Assembly: GCF_900117315.1 (NCBI RefSeq)
Contig: NZ_LT630337.1
Location: 2,489,601-2,553,600 of the forward strand
Length of the DNA stretch: 64,000 nucleotides
Reading direction: 5' to 3'
Source of the DNA: Bacillus massilinigeriensis
Lineage (GTDB): Bacteria > Bacillota > Bacilli > Bacillales > Cytobacillaceae
In this document: piece by piece, positions 8,522 to 17,637 of the stretch
Layout of the letters: every line of letters starts with the position of its first letter
Position numbering within the stretch: position 1 is the first letter of the stretch
Notes under the pieces: generated by a model
Database searches by the model: none
What the model was told of the DNA's origin: nothing
Seen by the model: only the letters and a program-made list of their open reading frames with translations
Position numbers and translations under genes: made by a program

Positions 8522-9607
8522 TTATTTATAATTTTTACCTACATAGGTTGGAACAGAATAATTAACTTCTACTTTACTCTTGTTTATTAATTTTCGTAGT
8601 TTTTTTGTAAGAGGTTTTTCCAGATAATAATGAATAATACATCCGCTTACAAATGGAATGACCATAAGCAGAAAAGCAATAATATTAATTGGAAGAGACT
8701 TTAAAAATGTTGAACTTACGATGATGCAAATGGCCGACATACAAGTAGTGTGGGTTAAATAAATAGAAAAGGAAGCATCTCCAATAAATTGTATTACTCT
8801 AGGGATTATCAAACTTTTTTGAAGGTCAACTGAGGCAATACCAATAATAAGCAAAATGGACGACAAGGATGTTAATACAGGAAGAGAAATATCAATCAAT
8901 TGATTCTGAGTATTAATCCAGGAGAAAGGAAATCCAGCAAATCCTAAAATGATGAAAATAATAGATATATATATATTTAGGGTCTTTTTCGTAACAAGAT
9001 AAGCACAACCAACACCAGCCAAAAATATCAAATTTATAGGATTAAACAGGAAATTTATTAAATAATTTGAACTGCTGATTATCTTCAAGCTAAATGCAGT
9101 TGATATCAATGCCCAGGTTAAAGGAATTCCTATGGAAACAAGCTTATTTTTATAAAAGGCAAGTGAGAATATTAAATAAAAATAAACTGTATGCTCCAAT
9201 GACCAAGCTACGCTTAAAATAGGGTAATCCTGCTTAGGAAAAAGGAGGAAAGACATTACAATATTACTAAATTGTCTTTCAGTTCCATTCCCTAAACTTG
9301 GAATAATGAAATATATAGGCAAAATGAGAATTGTGAGTACCCAATAAAGAGGATAAATGCGAATCAATCGATTTGATAGATAAGGTTTAATCATACTTTT
9401 ATCACTAAGTTTCTTATGATAAATGTAATACACCATAAACCCTGATAGTGCAAAAAAGTAGTATACTCCACCAGACTTTGTAACATTTGTTAAATTCAGA
9501 AAGTTCACATGGAAATAAACCCTTATAAACGCTACTATATGAAAAAACATGACAAATAGCGGAACAATTGCCCTTGAAAGCTGGATTAATTGTAAATATT
9601 TTTTCAC
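8522..9607 (-). CDS. Acyltransferase 3 family membrane O-acyltransferase
   Basis: A 361-residue polytopic protein with about ten hydrophobic helices. It carries the family's early His (FVMFFHIVAF), GVYYFFALSGFMVYY, and the Arg-rich SNRLIRIYPLYW. These enzymes carry acetyl or other acyl groups across the membrane and O-acylate polysaccharides. The start is GTG with GAGGAG 6 bases upstream. It lies between a GT14-like transferase and the decarboxylase in one tight unit, so it probably O-acetylates the exopolysaccharide. Confidence 0.9.
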   Translation of the reverse strand: MKKYLQLIQLSRAIVPLFVMFFHIVAFIRVYFHVNFLNLTNVTKSGGVYYFFALSGFMVYYIYHKKLSDKSMIKPYLSNRLIRIYPLYWVLTILILPIYFIIPSLGNGTERQFSNIVMSFLLFPKQDYPILSVAWSLEHTVYFYLIFSLAFYKNKLVSIGIPLTWALISTAFSLKIISSSNYLINFLFNPINLIFLAGVGCAYLVTKKTLNIYISIIFIILGFAGFPFSWINTQNQLIDISLPVLTSLSSILLIIGIASVDLQKSLIIPRVIQFIGDASFSIYLTHTTCMSAICIIVSSTFLKSLPINIIAFLLMVIPFVSGCIIHYYLEKPLTKKLRKLINKSKVEVNYSVPTYVGKNYK

Positions 9608-9626
9608 CCGTTTCTCCTCTTTTCCA

Positions 9627-10553
9627 CTAAGCTTTAAGAAATTGTCTTTTTGTTATTCCTTCAAAATGAACGTTCTCTGCAAAGTACTCTATTACTTTAC
9701 TGTCTATAGCCTCGTCAAATTTTCTAGCAAAAAATTGATTATCGTTAACTATTAAATCAATATCATTCGAGGTTAAATTTTGAGGAGAATTCCGTTCCCC
9801 TAACGTTTCACCCCATTTTAAAAAATATAGATTATTATTTAACACCCTATCTTTATATGGAGAGTTCATAATTAAAGTTTGAAAAAAACTTTCATCGGGT
9901 ACCAATGAATTTTTAAAATATTGATAATACCATTCATTGTTCTCTATAAACTCTACGATGTATTTCGCCACATCTAAGGGTATAGTGAACCACTGAGATC
10001 CTTTATAAAAATGATATTCCTCCGGCCAGTATCCTCTATTGGGTACAAGATTTATTCCCTTGCTAAATAGATAAAGGAATACCTTTCTGAAAATTCTTAT
10101 TGGGTGAATAGAAGTGTATCTATTGCGGGTCATCTTAGGCCAATTAATATTCATCAAACCCAATTCCTTACCAGTTAGTTTTCTATAGGTCATAAATATT
10201 TTATTATCACTTTCTTTTAGAAAACTTTTAAATCCATTTTTAACCAATAAATCCTGTCCGCTTCTTAAACAAACATAATCATAGGATTTATTTGATTTAA
10301 TTACTTCTTTTAATAGAAGAAGGGTTGCATCAACCTGGGAAATATCACCCCATTCACAGCTAACACATTGTTTAAGAACTGTAACATGGGGGCTTTCCAC
10401 TATTGCTCCATTCATTGAATGATATGCCTTTTGATCGATATGTACATAAACATCCGCCTGATTTTCTGAAAGGAGCTGCCTAATAAAACGATTCAGTTGG
10501 TCTGGGTTTTTATGTACTTGCAAGATCATTGCTGTTTTTAATAGGTCACTCAT
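9627..10553 (-). CDS. Core-2/I-branching (GT14-type) beta-glycosyltransferase
   Basis: About 308 residues with the PF02485-type layout: AMILQVHKNPDQLNRFI, YVHIDQKA, WGDISQVDATLLLL, LRSGQDLLVK, GSQWFTIPLDVAKYIVEF and VPDESFFQTLIMNS. Bacterial members add branching sugars. The ATG at 10551-10553 is chosen because AGGAGG lies 10 bases upstream; the ATG at 10583 has no site. It is the first gene of the distal unit driven by the SinR-box promoter at 10775-10806, with a decayed gene fragment in its leader. Confidence 0.88.
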   Translation of the reverse strand: MSDLLKTAMILQVHKNPDQLNRFIRQLLSENQADVYVHIDQKAYHSMNGAIVESPHVTVLKQCVSCEWGDISQVDATLLLLKEVIKSNKSYDYVCLRSGQDLLVKNGFKSFLKESDNKIFMTYRKLTGKELGLMNINWPKMTRNRYTSIHPIRIFRKVFLYLFSKGINLVPNRGYWPEEYHFYKGSQWFTIPLDVAKYIVEFIENNEWYYQYFKNSLVPDESFFQTLIMNSPYKDRVLNNNLYFLKWGETLGERNSPQNLTSNDIDLIVNDNQFFARKFDEAIDSKVIEYFAENVHFEGITKRQFLKA

Positions 10554-10592
10554 GATAATTTTTCCTCCTAAAAATAGTTGCATCTGAGCAAA

Positions 10593-10769
10593 TTATTTTA
10601 TCTTAGCGTTCCCTAAAATAACTAACAGTTTTTGATTTTTTAATCCTAACCTCCGTGTTTTGTAGAGCTGATGGTTCATTTCGAAAAAATCATAACAAGC
10701 AATACCATCGTCAATAACCAATTTACGTAATTCGTTATAAAGAACAATATAAATAAAAAATATATAATT
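10593..10769 (-). pseudogene. Probable remnant of a GNAT/CelD-like acyltransferase C-terminus
   Basis: An open frame without a start codon or ribosome site, closed by a stop at 10593-10595 and beginning after a stop at 10770-10772. The last 45 or so codons read like a genuine protein end: ELRKLVIDDGIACYDFF, then NHQLYKTRRLGLKNQK. This matches the way CelD/FemAB-like acyltransferases end (a GI..YDF strand, then YK..R). No upstream part survives. It lies between the SinR-box promoter and the GT14 gene, so it may now serve only as leader sequence. It could be chance coding-like sequence; confidence is limited. Confidence 0.4.
10730..10745 (-). promoter_or_regulatory. Second SinR-box-like site of the distal promoter
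   Basis: ATTCGTTATAAAGAAC on the plus strand has one full AAAGAAC half-site (complement of GTTCTTT) and a degenerate partner half. Its centre is 61 bp from the better box at 10791-10806, and it falls downstream of the inferred transcription start. A 13-bp exact inverted repeat (10735-10747 and 10789-10801) links the two sites. Confidence 0.5.
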
Positions 10770-10774
10770 TTATA

Positions 10775-10806
10775 ACTATATTTCACGTTTGTTCTTTATA
10801 AAGAGC
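10775..10806 (-). promoter_or_regulatory. Promoter of the distal decoration unit with SinR-type palindrome
   Basis: The plus-strand palindrome GTTCTTTATAAAGAGC (10791-10806) contains the SinR consensus half GTTCTYT and a one-mismatch inverted copy. On the minus strand it is followed after 10 bases by TATAGT (10775-10780), a sigma-A -10. The layout repeats that of the main eps promoter, where the box is 10 bases before TATAAT. The box would cover the -35 position, as expected of a repressor site. It implies that 10553 down to 5069 is a separate, co-regulated unit. Confidence 0.65.
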
Positions 10807-10870
10807 TAGTCAATGATTTTTTTCTTTTACTCATACTTATACCTATTATGAATCATATGTCTTTCTTCTA

Positions 10871-11938
10871 TCACACTGGGGCTCGATATGCTGGAAAAAA
10901 ATTTGATTGAGAAGGGATAAGGTGATTTATCTTACTAATTTCAATTAATTCCCGATATGTTTCTTCGTTGAATATTTGCTTTCCTAAGTAATATTGGTAG
11001 TCATTATGATTAGAAAATGATGCTTTAAATTTATACAAGCTATCACCCTCCACTTTTCCTCCCCCTAAATGAAGAGCCTTTAAACCGAGAGATTTTGATA
11101 GTTCTATCATTGCATCAAATAATAGATTATTAACTCTTAAATGGAGATAGTCAGATCTAGATGCCCCTAAATGATAATGAGCATACTCTTTTCCATAAAT
11201 GAAAAGAATGCCTCCAATTATTTCTCCATTACATTTTGCTAATAGTAAAACTGTGTTGCTTAGGTCTGTTTCTTCCATCTGGCGAAAAAAATAAGATGCA
11301 GGAAAGTAGTAAAATTGGGAGGCCTCGTTGCGATCCATTGTTTCATAATACATTTCAATAAAGGCTTTTATTTCTTCTTGCTGCGTAGACTGAATAATTT
11401 CTACTCCTTCTCTCTTTGCCTTCTTTATATTTCTTATATTTTGGGAAGAATAGTTATTTCGGATTTCTTCTAATGTGGGGGTTAAATCAACAGCAGTAGT
11501 CATTCTAATCTTTTCCAATTCCATGATATTTTTCATGTATTTCACGTTATCTAATACAGGATGGAAGGTAACTGTCTCTGTAACAATACGTTGACTCAAA
11601 GCATATTTTTTAAATTGTTTATAAAACAATTTCAGTAGCCAAGGGGATCCTTCTAAAATTGGACCTCCATATCCATACGGTGTAACAATATCAAAGTAAC
11701 CTTTTTTTAACTCAATCTCCCTTTTAATAAATGGATAAAAAACCTTTCCATTTTCATTTTCAAAAAAGACTGCCTCTGGAACTCCCTTTTGAATTTCAGC
11801 AAAAAGACTTACATAGTTTTTTGAATAATAAATATCTAAGTTGCTGAACATTCTCGTAAAGGAACTCCAATCATCCCCGCCTTTTAAGACTATAAATTGA
11901 TACTTTTTTATTTTGTATTGTTCCTTTGTTTCAAACAC
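10871..11938 (-). CDS. FemAB/GNAT-fold transferase-like protein (copy 2)
   Basis: A 355-residue paralogue of the protein at 5069-6193, with the same landmarks: TPYGYGGPI, the basic SQNIRNIKKAKREG, YYETMDRNEASQFYYFP, HYHLGASRSDYL and LKALHLGGGKVEGDSLYKFK. These proteins resemble tRNA-dependent FemABX aminoacyltransferases and CelD-like N-acyltransferases. The start is GTG with GAGGTGG 7 bases upstream. It is the last gene before the internal SinR-box promoter, so the two paralogues sit at the ends of two consecutive transcription units. Confidence 0.8.
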   Translation of the reverse strand: MFETKEQYKIKKYQFIVLKGGDDWSSFTRMFSNLDIYYSKNYVSLFAEIQKGVPEAVFFENENGKVFYPFIKREIELKKGYFDIVTPYGYGGPILEGSPWLLKLFYKQFKKYALSQRIVTETVTFHPVLDNVKYMKNIMELEKIRMTTAVDLTPTLEEIRNNYSSQNIRNIKKAKREGVEIIQSTQQEEIKAFIEMYYETMDRNEASQFYYFPASYFFRQMEETDLSNTVLLLAKCNGEIIGGILFIYGKEYAHYHLGASRSDYLHLRVNNLLFDAMIELSKSLGLKALHLGGGKVEGDSLYKFKASFSNHNDYQYYLGKQIFNEETYRELIEISKINHLIPSQSNFFPAYRAPV

Positions 11939-11967
11939 TCTTAATCCACCTCAATGGTTTAATAATA

Positions 11968-13665
11968 TTATGGCCTCCCTAGCAAAAATAAACATACAAT
12001 AGTTGCGATTGATAAGCCGGGAATGACCGGAAGATATCTAAATTTCAAATAGCTAATAACAGGAATCAAATATGAATATACAATTGAAACAAGCAATAAC
12101 AATATTGGCAGGGCTTTCAAGGTTAATATCACATAAACTAAATAGATTACTGGAACTGTAATAAGAAGAATTGGGACTAATAAAATAAGAAGAATCCCTC
12201 TGACCAAACTAGAATGATGAACTTTTTTTCTCATATAAAGATTCAAACCAAATAATCCAAAAAGAAGTGGCAAAACAAAAATATAGCTTGACCCTTTTAA
12301 CCAAATACTAGATATTACCGATAATAATAACCATCCAATAAAGGCACCCATCATCAAATTGGACCAATTTATTTTTTTCAATAAAAAAGAATAAACGATA
12401 GTAATCAAAGTGATTTGAATGATAATAATAAGAAGAAATAGAGGATTACTTACCGATAAATTTGTTTCAAGAAGCCAGATTCTATTGGGTGCTACTATTT
12501 TTATCGTATCCATCATAACTTCCCCTAGTATGTAGGATGTAGCAGCAATCCCTAAAAAAATAAAAAAGCTAACACATGTCTTTAAAAGTGTTAAACTTCC
12601 CATTTTATATCCATGGATATATGTTAACCCAAAAACAATTACTGTTAAAATCATAAGCGGTAGCACAAGAGTATCTGAATATGTTATTACTTTATGACCG
12701 ATTATATTAAAAAAGATTTTGTTTCCGTCCTTTTTAGCTACTAAATTCATATTCCCAAAATGCTTCGCAAGATGAAGCATATTATCCCCCTGTTGTTGTA
12801 AGCTTTCAATGCTTAAATTTTCAACTGTATCTTGAGAAGTATGATAGCTATTTACCCCTTCGAAGAAACCAAAGTTTAGACCATACATACCTGCATTCTT
12901 AAATACTGTTAAATCTGTGTCGTGCGGAGTATTTTTATATAGATTGTATAGAAAGGAATGGGCTAATGGATTAGGAACAGCTTTTACATATTCAGAAATA
13001 AGTCTTTCATTTCCTTGATTTGTTTCAAATAATACAGATGGACCACCGTTGCCCCGTGCTTCAAAATTGAAAACCAATCCAACCTCTTTTGCCCATGGAT
13101 GCTTTTGTACAAAGAGTTGTGCCCCTAATAATCCTTTTTCTTCTCCATCTGAAATAAATATTATGATATCATTCTTTAAAGGCTTTTCATTTTTTAGAGC
13201 TCTAATAGTTTCGAGAATTGCTGCAACACCTGATCCGTCATCCGATGCTCCTGGACTATCACCCTCAGAATCATAATGTGCTGATATCATGATTGCTCTT
13301 GATGAATCCTTACCGGGTATTTTGCCAACAATATTTTCAATCTTCCCCTTATATGGACCTCCCCAAGCAGAAAATACGCCTTCTTCACTTTGTATCTCAG
13401 GTGTTACTCCTAAATCTGTAAGAGTTCTTACAATATATTCTTTTACTCTTTCATGTTCCTCTGATCCAAGTGGATGAGGCTTATTAGCTATGTTTTTTAC
13501 ATAATTCATGGCCCGATCAGCTGAAAATAAGTCCACCCTTCTATTTTTGTGTCCAACATCAGGCATTGTGAATTGCAACAAACTCATCCAGATAATAATT
13601 ATAATAAAAACAAAAAGGAAAATAGCAGAAGTAAACTTTTTGGGGAGAGAGGCATCCTTTTCCAT
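11968..13665 (-). CDS. Membrane-bound M28-family zinc peptidase
   Basis: About 565 residues. A signal-anchor helix (FLFVFIIIIIWMSLLQF) is followed by an extracytoplasmic M28 domain with the zinc ligands and catalytic residues in order: MISAHYDS (His), GASDDGSG (Asp), ISDGEEKGLLG (Glu pair), NFEARG and NSYHTSQDTVENL (His). From about residue 330 come seven to nine further helices, as in ER metallopeptidase 1-like proteins. Aminopeptidase activity is the family expectation. The ATG at 13663-13665 has GAGGG 5 bases upstream. Its presence in a polysaccharide operon suggests trimming of amino acid groups on the polymer, or is incidental. Confidence 0.88.
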   Translation of the reverse strand: MEKDASLPKKFTSAIFLFVFIIIIIWMSLLQFTMPDVGHKNRRVDLFSADRAMNYVKNIANKPHPLGSEEHERVKEYIVRTLTDLGVTPEIQSEEGVFSAWGGPYKGKIENIVGKIPGKDSSRAIMISAHYDSEGDSPGASDDGSGVAAILETIRALKNEKPLKNDIIIFISDGEEKGLLGAQLFVQKHPWAKEVGLVFNFEARGNGGPSVLFETNQGNERLISEYVKAVPNPLAHSFLYNLYKNTPHDTDLTVFKNAGMYGLNFGFFEGVNSYHTSQDTVENLSIESLQQQGDNMLHLAKHFGNMNLVAKKDGNKIFFNIIGHKVITYSDTLVLPLMILTVIVFGLTYIHGYKMGSLTLLKTCVSFFIFLGIAATSYILGEVMMDTIKIVAPNRIWLLETNLSVSNPLFLLIIIIQITLITIVYSFLLKKINWSNLMMGAFIGWLLLSVISSIWLKGSSYIFVLPLLFGLFGLNLYMRKKVHHSSLVRGILLILLVPILLITVPVIYLVYVILTLKALPILLLLVSIVYSYLIPVISYLKFRYLPVIPGLSIATIVCLFLLGRP

Positions 13666-13689
13666 TGTAACCCTCATTTCACATTTTCT

Positions 13690-14970
13690 TTAATGGTTTA
13701 CAGCCCATCTAATGTTCATTTCATTAATAGTAAACTCTATATTTTTTATTGCTGGCTCGAGATAAAGATGGAGATTTCCTTCTAATTCATTTCTTGTGAA
13801 AACAATGATCCATGTGACGATCAATGAATACAAGAAAAGCATTTTTTCTTTTGGACTAAATGAAGTTTTATTTTCTTTGTCACCAAGAAGTAAGTGCTCT
13901 ATTTCAAAATACGATAGCTTAAGTTGTCCAAACAATCCAGCCAAATCAACCCACTTAGGACCAACCCGAGTATTTCCCCAATCAATAATATACAGTTTTT
14001 CCTTACGTTCATCCCAAATCATATTATGACTATTAAAATCTCCATGCTGTAGGGTGTAATCTATTTCTGGACAAATCCAGTTATATATTTCTGAATCAAA
14101 AATGAGTTTTTCTAAATTCCTAATTAATTCAATAGTTTTAGAGGAATATTTTAATTGTTTCATTCTTTTATAAATTAGTTGAAATAACCTTTGATTTGTT
14201 TTTTTTCTATGAATACCTGTAAATGAGTGCAATGCAAAGATTGGATGATTAGGATAATTTTTATTCGTTAATTGAAATTCTAGGTTAAAATCCGGTGTAG
14301 GAATAAGGTGCTTTATTTCACCAAATTGTATAGAATTAATAAGTTTACTAATACGAACAACTTCTTTTAATACTTTTCCTTCTATTTTAGGTACCACTCC
14401 ATCGATTTTTTCCATTGTAATTAAAGCAAGACTTACCGATTTTCGTTCAATAATATTAATAATTTTCGGTGTTATTAATCTAATACTTTCATAATTCTGA
14501 TATAACTGATTGTAAAACCACTTTTCGCTCTCGAAATTAGAGAGAATTGTAATTTTGGTTAAATATGTTTCTTCATTTATTTTATCAGTATGTTCAAAAC
14601 ATCCTAAGTTTTGTTCACCTCCTAAATAAATATAGTGAGATTCAACGAGATTGTTTGTGAAAAGATTATTTTCAACATTATTTAGGAGTAAATCCGGAGG
14701 TGTTATTTTCTGAAGGCCTTTATATAAAATGGTGGATGCTGAATTGATTTTCCCTAAATTTCTATAACACAGTGCTAAATACAGATAATATTCAATCCTT
14801 TCTGGAAGGAGTTTAATCAATTTTTCCCCTACAACAGAAGCCTTCATCCAATCCTTTTGTATACAAAGACTTACGAATCTTTTTCTTTTCAGCCAAATGT
14901 AAAAATAAATGATGATTGCATAGAAACCTTCTTCTAAGAGAATTTTCGTTGATTTACGGATAATGTCCAT
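13690..14970 (-). CDS. APH/choline-kinase-like phosphotransferase with N-terminal TPR-like region
   Basis: A 426-residue protein. Its C-terminal half has the APH-family catalytic motif LQHGDFNSHNMIWDE (Brenner motif HGDxxxxN) and the metal-binding YIIDWGNTRVGPKWVDLA. The N-terminal 100 residues are helical and TPR-like (LLPERIEYYLYLALCYRNLG). Members phosphorylate small molecules such as aminoglycosides, choline or homoserine. In a polysaccharide locus it may phosphorylate a sugar, amino alcohol or lipid. The coding DNA is very AT-rich, like the neighbouring transferase genes. Confidence 0.78.
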   Translation of the reverse strand: MDIIRKSTKILLEEGFYAIIIYFYIWLKRKRFVSLCIQKDWMKASVVGEKLIKLLPERIEYYLYLALCYRNLGKINSASTILYKGLQKITPPDLLLNNVENNLFTNNLVESHYIYLGGEQNLGCFEHTDKINEETYLTKITILSNFESEKWFYNQLYQNYESIRLITPKIINIIERKSVSLALITMEKIDGVVPKIEGKVLKEVVRISKLINSIQFGEIKHLIPTPDFNLEFQLTNKNYPNHPIFALHSFTGIHRKKTNQRLFQLIYKRMKQLKYSSKTIELIRNLEKLIFDSEIYNWICPEIDYTLQHGDFNSHNMIWDERKEKLYIIDWGNTRVGPKWVDLAGLFGQLKLSYFEIEHLLLGDKENKTSFSPKEKMLFLYSLIVTWIIVFTRNELEGNLHLYLEPAIKNIEFTINEMNIRWAVNH

Positions 14971-14998
14971 CCCTCATCCCCCCCCACATTACAATAAA

Positions 14999-16489
14999 TT
15001 ATTCATGTTTTAGTTCTACACTGTTTGTCTTCGATTTATTTAATAATGACCTAAATAAATGCCCAATTTCCTGTAATTCTTGCGTCTTCATCCATTTATT
15101 CATGCCAAGATAGATGAGCAAGCCTATAATGATTTGGATGGTAAGTTTCACCAATTCGTAGCCCGGTATAATTTTCCCACCCAAATATACCGTGATTCCC
15201 ATTATGAGTGAAATGATCAATGGGACAGATATGTCTTTCAGTTGTTCCAAAGAAGAGTAAGAAATTTCTCTTTTAGAATAGAAGCTGTTAATCCAAAACG
15301 AGACAAATGAGTCAATAACAGCTAAACTGACCAATCCTATCACATTAAGCCTTAACCAAATAACTGTTATAATCATAATAGTTAACGATAACTTTTTCAA
15401 AATACTTATAAATAAATAAAGATCCGACCTTCCCTTTACCTGCAGAATATTTAAATTAATTGCATTTAGGGGATAGAGCATACCAGCAAAACACAAGAGT
15501 TGAAAGTAAACAACCATGGGCATCCATTTCCCCCCAAATAATATATGTACTAGTGGTTCTGCTACGGATGCTAATCCTACCATGACTGGAAAATGGATAA
15601 ATGTTGAAGTTTTAATAATCTTCCTAAATCCGTACTTTAATCTTTCTTTCTCATTCTGAATTTTGCTTAATACAGGATAGGTAACACTTTGTAGAGCAGA
15701 AGTTATCGATGCTGAAGCAACATCATTCAGTTTGGAAGCATTGGTAAAATAACCAAGCTGAGTGGCAGCAAAAAAGCGTCCAATGATTATGTTATAAATA
15801 TTTGAATAAATCGTTGATAGTAATCCAGCAAGCATAATTTTTACACCAAACCCAAATAATCTGCGAAATGACTCCATATTAAAACCTAAGGAAGGCATCC
15901 ATTTAACAAATTTCCATAAAAGAATTGATTGAATCGCTTGCATAGAAATAGTTTTAATAACCAGACTCCATACCCCAAATCCTACCATTGCAAACACAAT
16001 TCCAAACGTCCCTGAGATCAACCCCGAGATGATATTTATTTTAGTTTGAGTTTTAAAATCAATTCTTTTAATCATTTGCGCTCTCTGAATAATTCCCAAT
16101 GAATTAATAATAATTCCGATTGATAGAACCCGTAAAATTAATATCAATTTTGGTTCATGAAAAAAAGAACTTATGGCTGGAGAAAGAAAATATAGACATC
16201 CATACATCACAATTGCCATCAATAAATTAAAATAAAAAACAGTGGAGTAGTCCACCTGTGTCGTATTTTGCTCACGGATTAGGGCTTGGGAAACTCCACT
16301 GTCAATAATTATATTCGATATCGAAATAAACACGACAATCATTCCAATCAAGCCGAAATGCTCCGGTAATAATACCCTTGCAAGGATGATTTGGATGATA
16401 AATTGTATACCTTGATTTGCAAATAAATCACTAAAACTCCAAAACAGCCCTTTTACTGTTTTCTGTTTTAGTGATCCCTCATTTTGCAT
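14999..16489 (-). CDS. Wzx/TuaB-type polysaccharide flippase
   Basis: About 496 residues in 12-14 hydrophobic helices, with the MATE/MviN-like WzxC pattern: GLFWSFSDLFANQGIQF, LARVLLPEHFGLIGM and FFAATQLGYFTNASKL. It should flip undecaprenyl-linked repeat units outward for the Wzy polymerase encoded at 22475-23743. The ATG at 16487-16489 is favoured over an upstream GTG at 16504 because GGTGAGG lies 9 bases before it. Confidence 0.92.
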   Translation of the reverse strand: MQNEGSLKQKTVKGLFWSFSDLFANQGIQFIIQIILARVLLPEHFGLIGMIVVFISISNIIIDSGVSQALIREQNTTQVDYSTVFYFNLLMAIVMYGCLYFLSPAISSFFHEPKLILILRVLSIGIIINSLGIIQRAQMIKRIDFKTQTKINIISGLISGTFGIVFAMVGFGVWSLVIKTISMQAIQSILLWKFVKWMPSLGFNMESFRRLFGFGVKIMLAGLLSTIYSNIYNIIIGRFFAATQLGYFTNASKLNDVASASITSALQSVTYPVLSKIQNEKERLKYGFRKIIKTSTFIHFPVMVGLASVAEPLVHILFGGKWMPMVVYFQLLCFAGMLYPLNAINLNILQVKGRSDLYLFISILKKLSLTIMIITVIWLRLNVIGLVSLAVIDSFVSFWINSFYSKREISYSSLEQLKDISVPLIISLIMGITVYLGGKIIPGYELVKLTIQIIIGLLIYLGMNKWMKTQELQEIGHLFRSLLNKSKTNSVELKHE

Positions 16490-16543
16490 AGAAATAACCC
16501 TCACCTTTTTTCATTTAAATTCGACATTACTTTTTAATCATCT

Positions 16544-17578
16544 CTATACAGGCATTTTCTTATACCTATCTAAATAATAACCAATTGTATTTCTGATCCC
16601 TCGTTCAAACTCCGTTTCGGCGTAAAACCCTAGCTCATTTCTAATCTTTGAATCATCAATAGCATATCTAAAGTCATGCCCAGGTCGATCTTCCACAAAT
16701 TCAATCAGCTGGTGATAGCTATCTATTTCCTTATTATTTTGTTTAAGGGGCACTAAACTATCAAGAATATCACAGATTGTGTGTGCAATTTCAAGATTTG
16801 TTTTTTCATTATGCCCCCCGATAAGATAGGTCTCTCCGGAAATACCTTCAAAAAATACTTTTTCTATTGCACGACAATGGTCTAGAACATACAGCCAATC
16901 ACGTATGTTGTCCCCGTTTCCGTAAATAGGTATCCCCTCTAACGATAAGGCTCTTCTGATAATCGTAGGGATTAATTTTTCGTCATGCTGACCTGGCCCG
17001 TAATTATTTGAGCAATTTGTTGTAACGACATTCAATCCATACGTATGAAAATAACTCCTAATCAAATGGTCAGATGAGGCTTTGCTTGCTGAATAAGGGC
17101 TATTAGGTGCATATGATGTTTCTTCGGTAAAGAAACCAAATTCCTCTAAAGTACCGTAAACTTCATCCGTAGAGATATGATGAAATCGTGATCCCTCACA
17201 ACCAGGTTTATACTTGCTTACTCCGTCCATCCAGTATTTTCGAGCAGTCTCTAGCAACGTAAAAGTACCAATGATATTTGTATCAAGAAATGACTTTGGA
17301 TTTTCAATAGAATTATCTACATGAGATTCTGCCGCAAAATGGATAACCCCATTTATTTGGTATTGTTCAAATGTTCTTTCTAGGAGCTTTTGATCACAAA
17401 TATCCCCCTTTACAAACGTATGTCTAGGATGTGACCATACCGATTGGAGATTTTCAAGATCCCCAGCATATGTTAATTTGTCAAGGTTAATTATTTTAAT
17501 GTTTTCGTGTCTTTCTAATAAATAAGAAATAAAATTAGAGCCGATAAAACCAGCCCCACCCGTTACCAGTATGTTCAT
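16544..17578 (-). CDS. rmlB: dTDP-glucose 4,6-dehydratase
   Basis: About 344 residues of the extended SDR family, converting dTDP-glucose to dTDP-4-keto-6-deoxyglucose. Seen are the NAD motif TGGAGFIGSN, LDKLTYAGDLENL, HFAAESHVDNSI, the catalytic STDEVYG and YSASKAS, and NNYGPGQHDEKLIPT. The ATG at 17576-17578 is preferred since it begins MNILVTGGAGFIG and has GGAG 7 bases upstream; the frame stays open 20 codons further. With rmlA and a DegT aminotransferase it makes a dTDP-amino-deoxyhexose; rmlC and rmlD are absent here. Confidence 0.95.
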   Translation of the reverse strand: MNILVTGGAGFIGSNFISYLLERHENIKIINLDKLTYAGDLENLQSVWSHPRHTFVKGDICDQKLLERTFEQYQINGVIHFAAESHVDNSIENPKSFLDTNIIGTFTLLETARKYWMDGVSKYKPGCEGSRFHHISTDEVYGTLEEFGFFTEETSYAPNSPYSASKASSDHLIRSYFHTYGLNVVTTNCSNNYGPGQHDEKLIPTIIRRALSLEGIPIYGNGDNIRDWLYVLDHCRAIEKVFFEGISGETYLIGGHNEKTNLEIAHTICDILDSLVPLKQNNKEIDSYHQLIEFVEDRPGHDFRYAIDDSKIRNELGFYAETEFERGIRNTIGYYLDRYKKMPV

Positions 17579-17637
17579 CGTCTCACTCCATTTTGTGTTT
17601 GCAACTTTTCTAACATCAATTTGTGAATACCTCTTCA

